Source: Trichoplax adhaerens (lineage: Eukaryota; Placozoa; Uniplacotomia; Trichoplacea; Trichoplacidae). From it: a DNA stretch of 64,000 nt. The position numbers were made by a program, and so were the translations under genes. Positions within the stretch are counted from its first letter, which is position 1. Each line of letters opens with the position of its first letter. The notes under the pieces were generated by a model, which was given only the letters and a program-made list of their open reading frames with translations, had not been told where the DNA came from and did not search any database. This document shows, piece by piece, positions 36,680-50,500 of this stretch. Location: positions 480,695 to 544,694 of the forward strand of contig NW_002060947.1 in NCBI RefSeq assembly GCF_000150275.1, read 5' to 3'.

Positions 36680-39600
36680 TTAAACTGTAAGAGGACGAAG
36701 AAGACAATCATCATTAAGAGTAATTCTATTCCATAAATATAATGCTTAAAATAACTTATTAATGCTTATTGCACAAACTGCCGTAATTTAAGTAATAGCA
36801 AAATTCATGAAAGCCATAAGTAACCTAATAATTACCTTTTTGTCCCAGTGGTTGTTGTTGTGGTGGAGGTCGAGGAGCTCGATGTGTTTCTTTAGGAGGT
36901 TCTTGAACTGGGCCACTTCGGAATTGGCGATAAATCATATATACGAGTATTAAAGCAAGAATAACACCCATAACAAATAGAATAACGAACCAAGCCCGAT
37001 TGAAAGGTGGCAAATTCTCTATACATTTAAAGTGAAAAGATTAATAGAGAAATGAATTGAGTTAAATGGGACTAAAATGTAATTTATATTATGGTTAAGG
37101 AATAGCTAATTTACCTTCGAATGACGACATTGCGGCTAATGCTTGAGGTGTTGGACTACTTTCCAGTGGGTTACGTCCGGTATTAAGAATACTAACCATT
37201 CGAACGTAATAATTCTTAGTTCCGTCGATACCATCTAGAGTAATTTGGCGAGCAGTTCCAGGTATATTAGCACCATACTTGTACCATACTGAATCATCTA
37301 CAATACCAAATATTATTATATGTTATATAGATTTCAGAACATAAGATAAGATACAATTTTGCTATTTACATCAAAGATATTTTTGATAGTTTTATACTTA
37401 CTTCGAGCTTCTCGCAAACGAACTTCAAATCGTATTGGATTTTTAACAACAAGCCAACTTATTTCGATGCGGCTATTCGATACAGCCTTGGCAAGGTAAT
37501 TGTATGGAGCATAGTCTATTTAAGTTAATTAGAGAAAGTGATCTTTGATCAGCTTTGTGAATCTCAGATAAGTTTAAAATAATTTCATAGGATATTTTAT
37601 AATGATGTGACAAAAAAAGATCACTTTATCTGTGTAAAGAATGTGTTACCGTAAGGTAAAGACTGCAAATGAGTGTAGTCTTGGATATTATCATTTCGAA
37701 ATATTGGATAAATAGTAACGTTATAGATCGCAGTACTGGAGTAATAATTAAAATTATACTCAAATATATAAAGGTCATGCGTTAAATTACGATATGTCTA
37801 ATATTCAAAATTACAGAAGAAATCACTCTTATGATTAATAATGAAATGAGCAGATTCTAAGTAGTGATAGTACCTAGAGATGAGTAATTAAATCTATAAC
37901 TGCTCCATATCATCAGTAGAATTCTCGTATAATAGAAATTAAACAAGCAATACCATTGCATCAAAATAAATAAAAATGTATCGAACATGAATTTTACTAT
38001 AGAGCTACTCTATTTGCTACTGTAGAAGGAATTTAGCAGGATTTAAAAAATAATCAATATATCGACATATTGCATAATATGACGTATGATTCTCAACATA
38101 CCATCACCAGAGGCATATGCTTGTGCTCTTCGAGATGGACCAAATCCGGCGGCATTCTCCGCTGATACTGTAAATACATATGTACCTCTCGGAACACGAC
38201 TTAGGCTGAAATGGTGAACGTTGCCAGGAAGCAAATATGATCCATAGTATTGATAAGCTCGACCAGTTAGAGTATAAGTGATATTTAAGCTATAGCCGAT
38301 AATAATACCATTCGCACGCGCTGGACGTACCCAGTTAGCCGCTACAACATTTCCTGTTGATATTGCACCGGCAGCAAGTTGCATAACAGGATCAGGTTCT
38401 ATGCAGAAGTAATTAGTGCATTCAAATTAGAGCTAAATATTAGACTATCATGTTAATGATATGAAAATTCAATTTCTGAATGAACTTACTGCTTGATCTA
38501 GTACGAACAACAATTCTAGCAGAGTAACTCCTTCCACTGCTACGACTTCTTCCGAAAGCTTCAATTTCATAAACAGTATATGGCATCAAGCCATAAAATA
38601 CGTAAGTTAAAGTGTTGGGTCCCACAGTATAGTTAGTTGATCGGCCTGGAGCTCTGACATCCCATATCCTCAGCTAAAGTTTAAACAATCATAAGTCAGT
38701 TGATTCAAGAGTGAAATAGTCCCTATTCACCGCAGCTAGAACTCTCATAGAGAATGTGCATAATGTTGCCTTACTGTATAGCCACGTAGTGTTCCTTCAA
38801 TAAAATTCTGGGGTATACCATCCCAACGAACAGCAATCGAATTTGCTTCAATTTCGGTAGTTCTAAAATTGACAGGTGGACTTCTAGGAGCTATGATTTA
38901 CCAATTAAAATTCAATTATTATCACTTAATAAAGGTTCGTTTTTTCATATTAAATAGAATTAACTTACGAGCTTCTGATGTGAACCCACGTACTATGGTT
39001 GTTGTCCTCAGGCCAATACCTAAATTATTATAAGGTTGGATATAGATATCGTAATATCTTTCTCGAAGCAAGTTATTAATAAAGTAGGAGTTGACATTGG
39101 AGACATTTAAGTTGGTATAAAATCGGTCGCTGTCGAGTTTATAGTATAGCATGTATCCAATACCAGGAGCATTTTGTTCTTCACCAGGAAGAGCCTAGGA
39201 AAGAAGTTTAAGAAGAATTGTAACAGTTTACTGTTTCTCTATTTTATAAAAGAGCTGCACCACATAACACTCTTATTTTAGATTCAATTTAGAATAGACA
39301 TACCATCCATGATACAAAGAGTCTATTGGGATAACGTCCAGAACCTTCAACTCTGAGACCTTTAGGAGCATTGTAAGGTACTAGAGCAAAAAATTTGCCA
39401 AGTGTTGTTTAATCGTTATAGCGAAACGTTAAAGATCAGCATTGTAAAGAAAGTTTATTCAATTATAGATGATACTGTAAATAATTCTGTGTTTGGACAT
39501 ACTGTAATCTAATTATCTAGAATCGTTCAGTACATGTCTAAGATTATGAATAATTTCTGTATTAATTTAGTTATCCAATATGAACTACATTTCATGAACT

Positions 39601-42600
39601 ATTATGACTCATACATGATAGCAGCTGCCGAAGGGTATTTAAGCTCGGCAGATAGTTGAATAAAAGAGAGTTCTATAGTTGTTTAACGCAGAAGCAAAGC
39701 GTCTAAGTTCTTGTGAGATAGTTAAGGGATACTGAATCCCGCAGACTATAGTAAATTTCGAGATTTTTTTACGTTATCTTGTCACGAAACTGGTTTGTGA
39801 CAGTTAGTTACTACAAATTACCGATGGTAAATTTTATCTACTCACTTACCTGCTGGTTCAGTAATATACGCTGCTGTCCATAAGCTTCTTTCACCAACTC
39901 CAACTGTATTGATGCCAGCGACTCGGAAAACATACTGTCCCCAAGGTGATAGCTTGACAGTAGCATTGTTGGCCATAGGATGGGTTACATTTTGCACACG
40001 TATAGTTTGATTATGATTGGATCTGTATTCGATACGATAGGCAAGAATTGGACTATTATGATCTTGGCCATGAGTGAATGTCCAATAGACATTGACGGAT
40101 TCTTTCATTTTATTGAATAGTACAACATAGCGTGGCTTGCCAGGAACATCTGCAGATAATAATTACAGGTGGAAAGATTTATATATATATATATTATTAA
40201 GATTAGGATACCATTTTAAAAATAGATTGGTTTACAATCTCAAGTCATGATTCTTAGATCGATACGCAAAATTTCGTGATCATTAATTTTAAAATGTAAC
40301 GTATAGAAACTAGAGAAAAATCGATGTTTACAACTTTATTGCAACCTAACCGTTAACAGTCAGTTGTGTTGTGGTAGAAATAGTTTGACCTCCGGCTAGT
40401 GCTGAGCATTGATAGGAGCCAGTATCCGGTAGTAATGCATTGGATATGATCAAAGTGTTATTTGTATTGACGTAAATACGAGAGCCGTTTAATACCCTTG
40501 CGCCACCTTTAGTCCACATGATATACGAGCCATTACGATTTGGAAAAGCATCAACCGAACAATTTAGTTCAATGCGTGATCCAGTACGATAGACGATGTA
40601 TGGAGCTGAAGTCGTTGTAAAGTAGATTCCCTGAGCTGTTTCAATACATAAGAAGGAGTAATATTAGCAAGTAGATGATATGGTTATAAGTACATTTCCT
40701 ACCTTAGTATTTACCTAAATACTACCATATACATGAACGATGACATTATAAGTAAAACAAATGTTCAACTTTTAAGATAATTTAAAGCAATTTTTCTAAA
40801 ATAAGAAAATTGATGATTCGATCGGAATAATTCGATAGCCATATTATTGCGAAACGTAAATCATTATTGACATATAGTTTAAACTATTTTATGTCATGTG
40901 AGTGGAAGCGTAATTGGAAAATTCAATTCATTACAGTCCTATTTAATAAGTATAGATATTGAATGAAAGTTGGATTGTTATTTAATCCATTTGCTGGATC
41001 AATATTCGTCCAAAAGTGAATTATACCAATGAGAACGTTGTTAAGGAAAAGGTGAGCTTGCTTATGCTTCCTTATATCGTGCATACTAATATATTAAACT
41101 TGTACAGCAGTTTATAGTTGGATTACAAGCAATCATTTCTGGGATAAGGAAATGTGCTATGCTAGCGTATTCTTTGGACACCTAATAGGCTACCAAAGCT
41201 GATACTTTTTGCAGTATATGTCTGATTTCTAGGATCAAATACATTATTTCGTCAGGCAATATATGGAATAAGGTCATTTACAACACATGCAAATACGTGC
41301 TTCGTTTTGTGGCACCTATTAATCTACTTTCCTTGAACGGTAGTTGTAGTTAGTTTAAAAGCAATCATTTCAAGAAAACTAGTGCAAACTCCCGTCGCTT
41401 TGCTGACGGTTTACGATAATGTGCTCATTTAACAGATAGTATTACCATTTGATAGACCTGTCAGAGTAAGGCATGTATATCATTGAGTCAAGGAATAGAT
41501 AGGGTAAGGCAATCAATAACGCTCTTATGACTGAAAATGATCATGAGTAATAATCATTCGATTAGTTATACTCTGCCTTGGCCCTGCCATAAAGTTCTAA
41601 ACTAAGCAACTAACTCATATCCTATCAGTTCAAGAAATTGATTTTAATACAAATAAGAATTATTGACACTCTTGCAATACTATATCACATCTTGTGGTAG
41701 TCTAAGCATAACCCTAAAATGGGTAACACTGTCTAGCATTTGATTTGATTCTATACGTAGCTGGATTTTCTTACAGAACATTTTAACACTACTTGAAAGT
41801 AATGACTCCCACTTTAGATGCTTGCAACCATAGCAAAGCAAATATCACTTCCTGCATGATTAATTATCAACTCTAACGACTTAAAGAAGGTAAGTTTAAG
41901 CAACAAGAATTCTTCTTCGGTCAAATTATTTTGAAAAATTGTATTTAGCATACTCGATCATTATGTTTATTATTTATGGTTACGCTATGTAGGTAAACTT
42001 CAACGATACTAGCTACTAAAACAGACTTATTAAAACAATTATAGAGGGCTTAGTAAAAGAAAACTTAACTATCAATTCGGATAACCTTGATTATGATTTA
42101 AGTGCAAAATCTGTTCTAATGACCCTATTGAATTAGACAAGCTTTACTTTATAGTAGAAGAAATGATATGGACAGACATGATTGATTGTTGTATGAAAGT
42201 TCCAGGATTGCATTGCTTTTCATTAAATGGACCAACTAAAATGGCTGCTTAAGTGGAAAGTAACATTAAAAGTATGACTAGTAGAATATGCGATCGAATA
42301 GAAATGAAATAAATGGCCATTACATCCTTAAAATGATCATCAACCTATAAGTCATAACTTCCTAGGCATTAAGTTAGCTCTATCGAGTTTCATTATCTCA
42401 ACAGTAGAGCTAGGAAAGAACAATTTAAAAGACTAGCTAGGAATAAAAAGGAATCAAAAAATCGGTCGGAAATCATGAAAAGTTATTTTAAATTAAAGCT
42501 ATAATCTACAAAATACAAATCATCGAGGACATTGGAATTGATCAATTACATTTTGCTAACATTCGATGCTACAAAAAATTTGAAATCTTACCAGAATGAC

Positions 42601-45600
42601 TGCAAAGAATTAGGGCGATTAAATAGAATAGGTATTGCCGTTTCATGTTGTATAATTTTGTTGTTCGGTCCTAGTCACTCAAGCTTTTCCTGTGATAAGC
42701 AGAAGAGAATAGATGAGAAAAAATGGAATTTTTTTATTCTATCGTCGATTTACTAGAATACATAACTCGATTGCGATAATGCTCAATACTATCAGCATGA
42801 TGATGGCAAATTAACATTTCAATGCCAAAGTTAGAATACATGCATTTTATGCTATGGAATAAAAGGTTAATCATTCAATATTTCAAGTTACATTTAGCAA
42901 AATAGCTACGTAAGCAGAGGTGTTCTTAGTACGATATGAAAATGGCTAAAGCAAAATATCAATATTGATTTTATTGACATAGGAAAACAATATCCTCTTT
43001 CTCAGTAGAATGTTCTGGTTGCATAACCTGATGTTAAATCAAATTTGTAATACCCCTAGAGAGCATCAGATGCTATTAGCTGGCCCTTTTATTGGATAGC
43101 TGAGCAACCGTTTCTAACTGGTTAGTACCGTTAGATCTACCTAAGACCGATAGAATGGATTGAAAAATGGCAGTTTCTCGTTCTACCGAGACTAACAAAT
43201 AGTCCCTTCCTCCTTTTCGACTGGAACTATAAAAAAGAAAAATCGGTGCTCGTTGTCGACATCTCAGAAAATCGCAGACTATAGTGGCATCGCAAGATCT
43301 ACCTAGGGACGATGGGGTGCGATGGAAATGGCAATTTCTGTTCTAGCCAAAATTAGTATACACCAAATTTCGATTGAAATCATGTGAAAGAAAAATCGCC
43401 GCTCGTTATTGACCTTTCAGTAGACTGTACGCTATAGCAACGCCGAAAGATCGATCTAAGGACGATAGTGTACAATAGAAATGATCTTATACTTAAGTCT
43501 CCATGGGTGAAATAACGAAAACGTTGATTGGCATCGATCATGCACAGTTGGTAAGAAGAAAAGGACGATTTAGTGCAGTAAAAATTGTATCAGGGGCAAT
43601 TTAAATTAAGTGCTATGGTCGATAAATAAATATCTTTCATCAGCATCAAGGATAGGTGGCAAGAAAATGTAGAGCGGAACACTTGCTCCTACTGTCAATT
43701 TCCATCGCTAACTGCTTGCTGTTTGAGCCATAATGATTCTAGATTGCTATTCTATCATGACAAAGCTATTGGTGTCGTAAATGATCTATCCGAGGCTCTG
43801 AGGCCTTCGTTTTAAACTCTCGCTCTCCACATCGTCAGTAAAGAATATCCTAAATGGCGTCAGCAAATCAAAAATCAAGAAGAAATCGCTTCTTAAATCA
43901 AAAACTTCCAGTTGCCTATAACGAAGAAAGTATATTATCCACACATTTAACGTAGAATGGTTGTTTAATGGACTAGAAAAGCCTCTATTTGATCTATCCT
44001 GTTCATGGTAAATAACTTGACTTTTGGATCAGATGTAATACCAACTGTAAATCAGGAAAAAACTGAAGGCTGCCTTACAATGATGGAAAGAAGTTATTCT
44101 AAACTATCTTGCTGCGCTTCTACCAGAGATGACAGATTGTATTGCTTTGATGGCAGAATAAAATAGGACAACATCCTAGCTGTTCCACTGCTGTATACGG
44201 AATCAATTAAAATAAAAATGAATACCATCTTGTGATATAATTAGTCTCATGGATGGAAGCTAGTTTTTGCCTTATTGCTGATTTTATAATTAAGTTGATT
44301 AAAAGAAAGAATTCGAGATTACCCGATGGAGGAGTAGAAAAATAAATTTTAGTTAGAATACGCTTTAGGAGAATACATTATTCTACTCCTTTTTTCGGTC
44401 TAAAATGGCAGCAATGCGAATCATTGATTCGAAAAACTTCCTTGAATATCAAAGAAGAATAGATTTTAAATAGGATGCACTTTAGAGCCTTGGAATAGCT
44501 CATATTCTACTCGTTATTTCTCTTCCGTAATCCCGATAGTACGGTACTAGTCGTTGATTCAAAATGTAGAGTAAAAACTTCCGTCAATATCGAAGAAAAA
44601 TTAGATTTTAAATATGTTGCGGGTTTAGGTAACGCATTATTCTCTTCGTTACTTCTCTCCAAAATGGCAGTAATGCTGTTATAATCGTTTTAGTTTGAAA
44701 ATGGTGGTAAAACTTCCGTGAGCTTGAAAGCAAAATAAGTTTTAAAGATGATGCGAGTTAGGATAACACATTATCCCTAACTCGCTATTTATCTCCAAAA
44801 TTGCAGTACTGTAATACTATGCTAATCATTGGTTAAAATGGAGAGTAAAACTTCCGTAAACTTGAAAGAAAAGCAGATTGTAAAGATATTGTCGGTTAGG
44901 ATAGCACATTATCCCATTTGTTAGTTAAAATTAAAGGTAAAACGTCCCTGCACTTGAAAGAAAAACGGGTTTTAAAGACGATGCGTATTCTAGGATAACA
45001 CATTATTCTACCCGTTCTTTGTCGGCAAAATGCCAGCAATACTAATCGTCGGCTAGAACTTGGTGGTCAAATGTCCATCAATCTCGGAGGATTTTAAGAA
45101 ATCGATTTCAAATATGATGCTCGCTACTCTAAACTACTGTAATTAGCTGAAACCACTACGAAATTATTATAGAGATCTGAATTAAATGAGATGCGAAACT
45201 TTTTCGAATATTTCAAGTTAATATTGGCGTTGGCATAGACCAATCGTGGGTTAAAATTAGGTAGTGAAACTTCCGTGAAATGAAGGTAATATTAACGTCG
45301 TCGTAGACTAACCTTGGGATGAAATTGGTTAGTAAAACTTCCGCGCATATTAATAAGATATGAAAACTTTTCGCACACACTACAAGGTAATATTTGCGTT
45401 AGCATAGACTAATGGTGGGTTGAAATTAGGTAGTAGAACTTCCGTGAATATTAATTAATGAAATGCGAACGGAATGAGATGACACATGAAGACTTTTTCG
45501 CATACTACAAGGTAATATTAGCGTTGGCTTATACTAATCGTGGGCAGTAAAATCTTTCATTCATATTAATGAGATCTGAAAACTTTTTCGCACGTTACAA

Positions 45601-47544
45601 AGTGATATCATCATTGGCAGACTAAACGTGGTTAAAATTAAGTAGTAAAAAGCTCCGTGAATATTAATCAATGAGATATGAAAACTTTTTCACACACAAT
45701 AGGTAGCATTAGCGTTGGCTTAGACTAATCATGGCTTAAAATTGATTAGTAAAAGCTTTCGCTAATATTAATGAGATCTGAATTGGGAAGATATAAAAAC
45801 TTTTTCGTAAATTACTAGGCAATATTAGCACTAGATTTGAATACAGTATTTTGAGAAAGAGAAGAAACTAGACAACAGGTTGATGTTATTCGTTTGTTTG
45901 AGTGCTGACAAAACGACTCTTTCGTTCATTGTGTAGAAGAAGGACGCCATAACAGACTGGATCAAAGGGGATTAGGAAAAATTAGCAAACATATTCATGG
46001 TGTTGACAACAGAATGTATTAATGGCCTACTTTAGGTTTACCTTGTGGATGGAAGCTTTATCTAATACATTAAAAATAATTTTGAACGAAATTTGGATCA
46101 GAAATTTTTTAACAGCGATCATAACCAGGACGCCGCAGCTAAAGAACTATCAGTCGATATCGACAAGCAACGGCAGATAACGTTAACCCAAAATTGGCTA
46201 TAACTTTCTAGTCTTATTCAGACCACCTACTATTTCTAAATAACGGAAGACATGGTCCCCAAAAACGTGCTTCAAAACCTATACATTAATCTATTCTATC
46301 AGCGTGGTCTAGTTTATACTTTGTCAACATGCTTAAATCGCAATTCTTTTTCCTTATAAGCTTAATTTAATATCTGCTGATCTAATGTTGGATCACCTCC
46401 TGCTGGTTGCCTATTTTTTAAATAGTTCATGGTACTACCATGAGAATGGTTTATGTCCAATACAATTAACACTAAAATAAGGTGATCTCTCTAGCTCGCA
46501 CTACTCTCTTCTGCCGAGGACAGTAATGCTTAAATTGCGTTTAAAATGGATGATCGAGTTCATTATTCTCATCATTCTTTCTTGCTAGTTGTGCCGACTA
46601 AGCACGGTTGTTATTGGATGAACTTCAATTCCAACTGCAATCAAGTACAACGGCGATGATAGGAGAATAAATACGATACAAACTCAAAGACTGCTTGGCA
46701 ATGTATAGGAAATGCAATCATCGAGTTCCAGTTGCCTTTAGATAGAAGGGAAAAAGGATACTGAGATAGGCCGCTCCCCTACCTAGACTGCAACGATAGG
46801 AAAGGCAATCTAGGCACTGATTGCTTTTAGCTCCAAAAAGAAATAGTAAAAAGTCTACTGGAATAGATAAACCTGTAGACTACAATTTTGATAGCAATAA
46901 GAGGTAATGCCTAGAAAAAACGATCATCCAGTCATTAATTGCTTTGAGCTATAAAAAGAAAGCGTTAAAGGCATGAGTAGATTGGGATAGAAATCTCCAA
47001 GGCTGCAGTTCTGACTGCAAAGATAGGAGATACTAGGGTATGCAACCACATGCTTTGATTGGCAATACCTAGAAAAGGTTATCATTCGATCACTATTAGA
47101 CTTGAGATTGAAAGAGAAAAAGTAAAAATAATATTAGGATAGAAAAATGAATCCCCTAGACCGGAGTTATCATGCTAACTAAATTGCCAAGCCTACTTGA
47201 TTGGCTAAAGAAACCATGATGCTAACATGTTAAGCTTGAGCAACAATATTGTTTTCTACCCCCTGCTATCCAAATCGACCATATTGCCCATTAATAATGC
47301 TATTATAATTAGCGACCGTTGCTTAGATAGAAAAACATTTCAGTTTTTTTTAAATTAGCGTGTGCTCTGATATCAACGTATCGTGTAAGAATAGACAATT
47401 TCTCCGTGCTTGATAACAATGAAAACTGTTTGCATGATAGAAGTTAGTTCAAAGGTTGATGATACTGATTTGGAAGGAGAACTTCCAAAGAGAATCAAGA
47501 TTATTTACTGTACTTATGATGAGCAACTAATTAGTACGTATATC

Positions 47545-47576
<32 letters not shown>

Positions 47577-50500
47577 TGAATATAATCGATTGGAACTATT
47601 TAAAATTCAATTTACCGTTAGACTAGCCTAAACAATAATGTCTAAAATCTAATATAGTAATGAGGATAGAAATCAAGGGCAAACATGTTGATCTTTAACT
47701 TTGATCATTTTTTTTAATCGTAATCAATCAACTAACCAATAGGATATTCCAATCATCACTTGTAACATTGTAATGAAGAGAAACATTTTATTTTAGCCAT
47801 GATAATAGTACATGCTAAAAGATCAAAATGTCGACCATTCTTTAGATTCGTACATTGAAACAATGCTATTCCGCGTTGATATCAACTCATACTCTACGCT
47901 ATCCATCTTATTGGTCTTGTTAAGTAGATAAAATCCTATCCCGACAAAATAGCAATAAATATCAATTTTGAACTCATAGATTATCCGTCTTATTGGCCTT
48001 ATTGAGTTGATGAAATCCCATCTAGGAAAAATGGTAACGGATATCAATTTAAATTCATAGTCTATCTTTCCTATTGTTCTTGTTGAGTAGATGAAATCTC
48101 ATTAAGGAAAAATGGTAACAGATATCAATTTAAATTCATCGTCTATCCATCTTATTGCCCTTGTTGAGTAGATGAAATCTCATCAAGGTACCAACGGATA
48201 TCAGACCCAAACAGAAATAGCGACGGATAAAGGATGATTTTATAAAATAATATTGACACGCAGGGTAAATTTATTCACCAATCACGATAAAAAACATGAG
48301 AACTCGTCCACGTTGTTTAGAGGTCATCATTCTAAATTACGAAAATGCTTTCTATCAGCTAAGCCTAGAACTTAATCTTATGCTAGCCATTTTTCAAATC
48401 GATCTACTGAATTTTTTTTCCTCATTTTGGTAACTATCCATTAATAATTATATATGAAAGGTGCAAGACGGTAGAAAATGTTTTCAATATTGATTACAGT
48501 AACTATTTCATCCTAATACAACAAAGAAATCGAGCACGCTGGTATCAGTTTTTATTACTACTTCTCAATAGGATCAAATTGGCGTTCATATTCGCCCACA
48601 TAAAATTGCAATCAGAAATTCGAAACTGTAAATAGAGAAGCGATGAAAATTCGTAAAGATTCAATTACTAAATGACAGACTTAAGAATAGGCTAATCGGC
48701 TAACGTATCGATAAAATAATTGAATAGAAAAGCTAGTGCGACTTAAAATGTCATTAAAAATCGGTGAATGAAGAGAATAGAACTGAGAAGAATTGAGACT
48801 GATGAAAAAGTAGAGGAAAAAATGGAATTTATTCGCAAGGCTTATGATTAAAAGAAAAGTGATATTTAATCACAGCAAATGTCTGGTAGTGAGGTCATAA
48901 AAATAATAAATTGTGTAATCGTGACCACATTAACAGTCTTCAATTCGTTAACGCGAAAATGATGAATTCATTAACGCCAGAATTGCATTTGAACAAACTT
49001 TTAACAAATAGAATGTACGCGTAGATAGTCATGGTCCAAAATGATCGTTTTTAGAACAAAAGATCGAATTAAGGACGTTAGGACTAGCTATGTCAAAAAG
49101 CGTACAATGTGTCTTCTAATCGTGCGGTAGGATGATGGCAGTACTACTAGGTGAGTCAAATTCGTCCAGAGTATAATGTAGTCTTGTTATTAAAATTAAT
49201 GCGAAAGAAAGGATGAGGAAAATGATCAAATCGCTAATCAGTTCTTTATACCAATTGTTTGTATGTCTTTTAATTTTTCGGGGAGGATAAATGATGCTGA
49301 AACTAAGTGGGGGATTATAATAAGCTAATATAGTGATAGGGGTGAAAAAAGTTCACCAATTTTTTATCTAATTAAACAAAAATAAAAGTTTTATGGGTGC
49401 AGAAGGATTTATAGTTAGTTAATTGGTTACCGTATTCATAGTGCTGTCTTTTTCCTTTCTCTCTCTCATTTTTTTTTGTTATTATAACGTATACAAGCAA
49501 AAGGATAGATTTCTACACTGTATGGATATTATAACGGGTTTTGCTAGTCTAGTATCGTAAGACCGATGGAAAAACCATCCATTGACTATCGAATCAGACA
49601 GAAATAAAATTTTATAAATTTTGAAGCATTGCAAGTTCAATCCGGATATAAATAGCATCGCCTTTTCAATCTCCATTTTGTACTATAACTAAAACGATGA
49701 AGGATAAAAAATTCTCCGTATCCATTACCTTGGATTATATCAGACTACTTTTGTTCGACCGAGAGAAAAAAAGTATCACTTTTCTACACACACTATGAGA
49801 CTAAAATGCAATTTTATGTGTGTAGAAGGATTGTAAGCCCTATTGGATATAATTGGAAATAGAGCTGCTTTTCTCTCTCTTGATCTCCTTGCTATCATTA
49901 TAACTTGATTAAGTAAGAACTCAGTCATGATACAATGCCAAAAGGAAAATGGTGTTATTCTTACTAATCAAGGACATGAATAAAAAGATAAATAAAGCCC
50001 ATGTTCAGATGAAAGATTAAATATTCATTGATTTAGTCAATACAAGGGAGAAATAGTTCTTGCAATCGATTAGCTATAAGGCTTTAATCCGATGTTAATA
50101 ACTCACATTTTCTATCTTTTAAACTCAGACATGATGACACTGATGATAAACTTACCTCGATCGCGTCGTCTCAGGTGTTGCTGTGGTGGTCTACGATGAA
50201 GTAAAGATTTCCTTTCTAGACGCTTTAAACCTGTTTTCAAACCCTCGAAGAGTTGCAATCGATTACTAATCGCCAGGCGTTATTATTCTCTAATTATTGT
50301 CAATATCTATCCAAGAGATAATAGGGCGCCGTTTTGCAATAGATAAGCGGTAGGGGGCCAACCGTTACTTACTGTCTTCACTTTCCATCGATTGTTTGTA
50401 TTGAAAGTAGAATGATTGTTTGCTGATGTCTAGACAATAGACATGCAATACGATTGGTTCAATGGCATCATCAATTGTGTTCTCTTTTACTTTTCTATCT

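Noticed and set aside
42532-42756. Plus-strand open frame of 74 codons with a hydrophobic stretch
   Set aside because: Lies in a repeat-rich intron, without splice signals or recognisable motif.
47410-47631. Plus-strand open frame of 73 codons
   Set aside because: Runs through a (TA)n microsatellite that yields Tyr-Ile repeats; no other coding sign.
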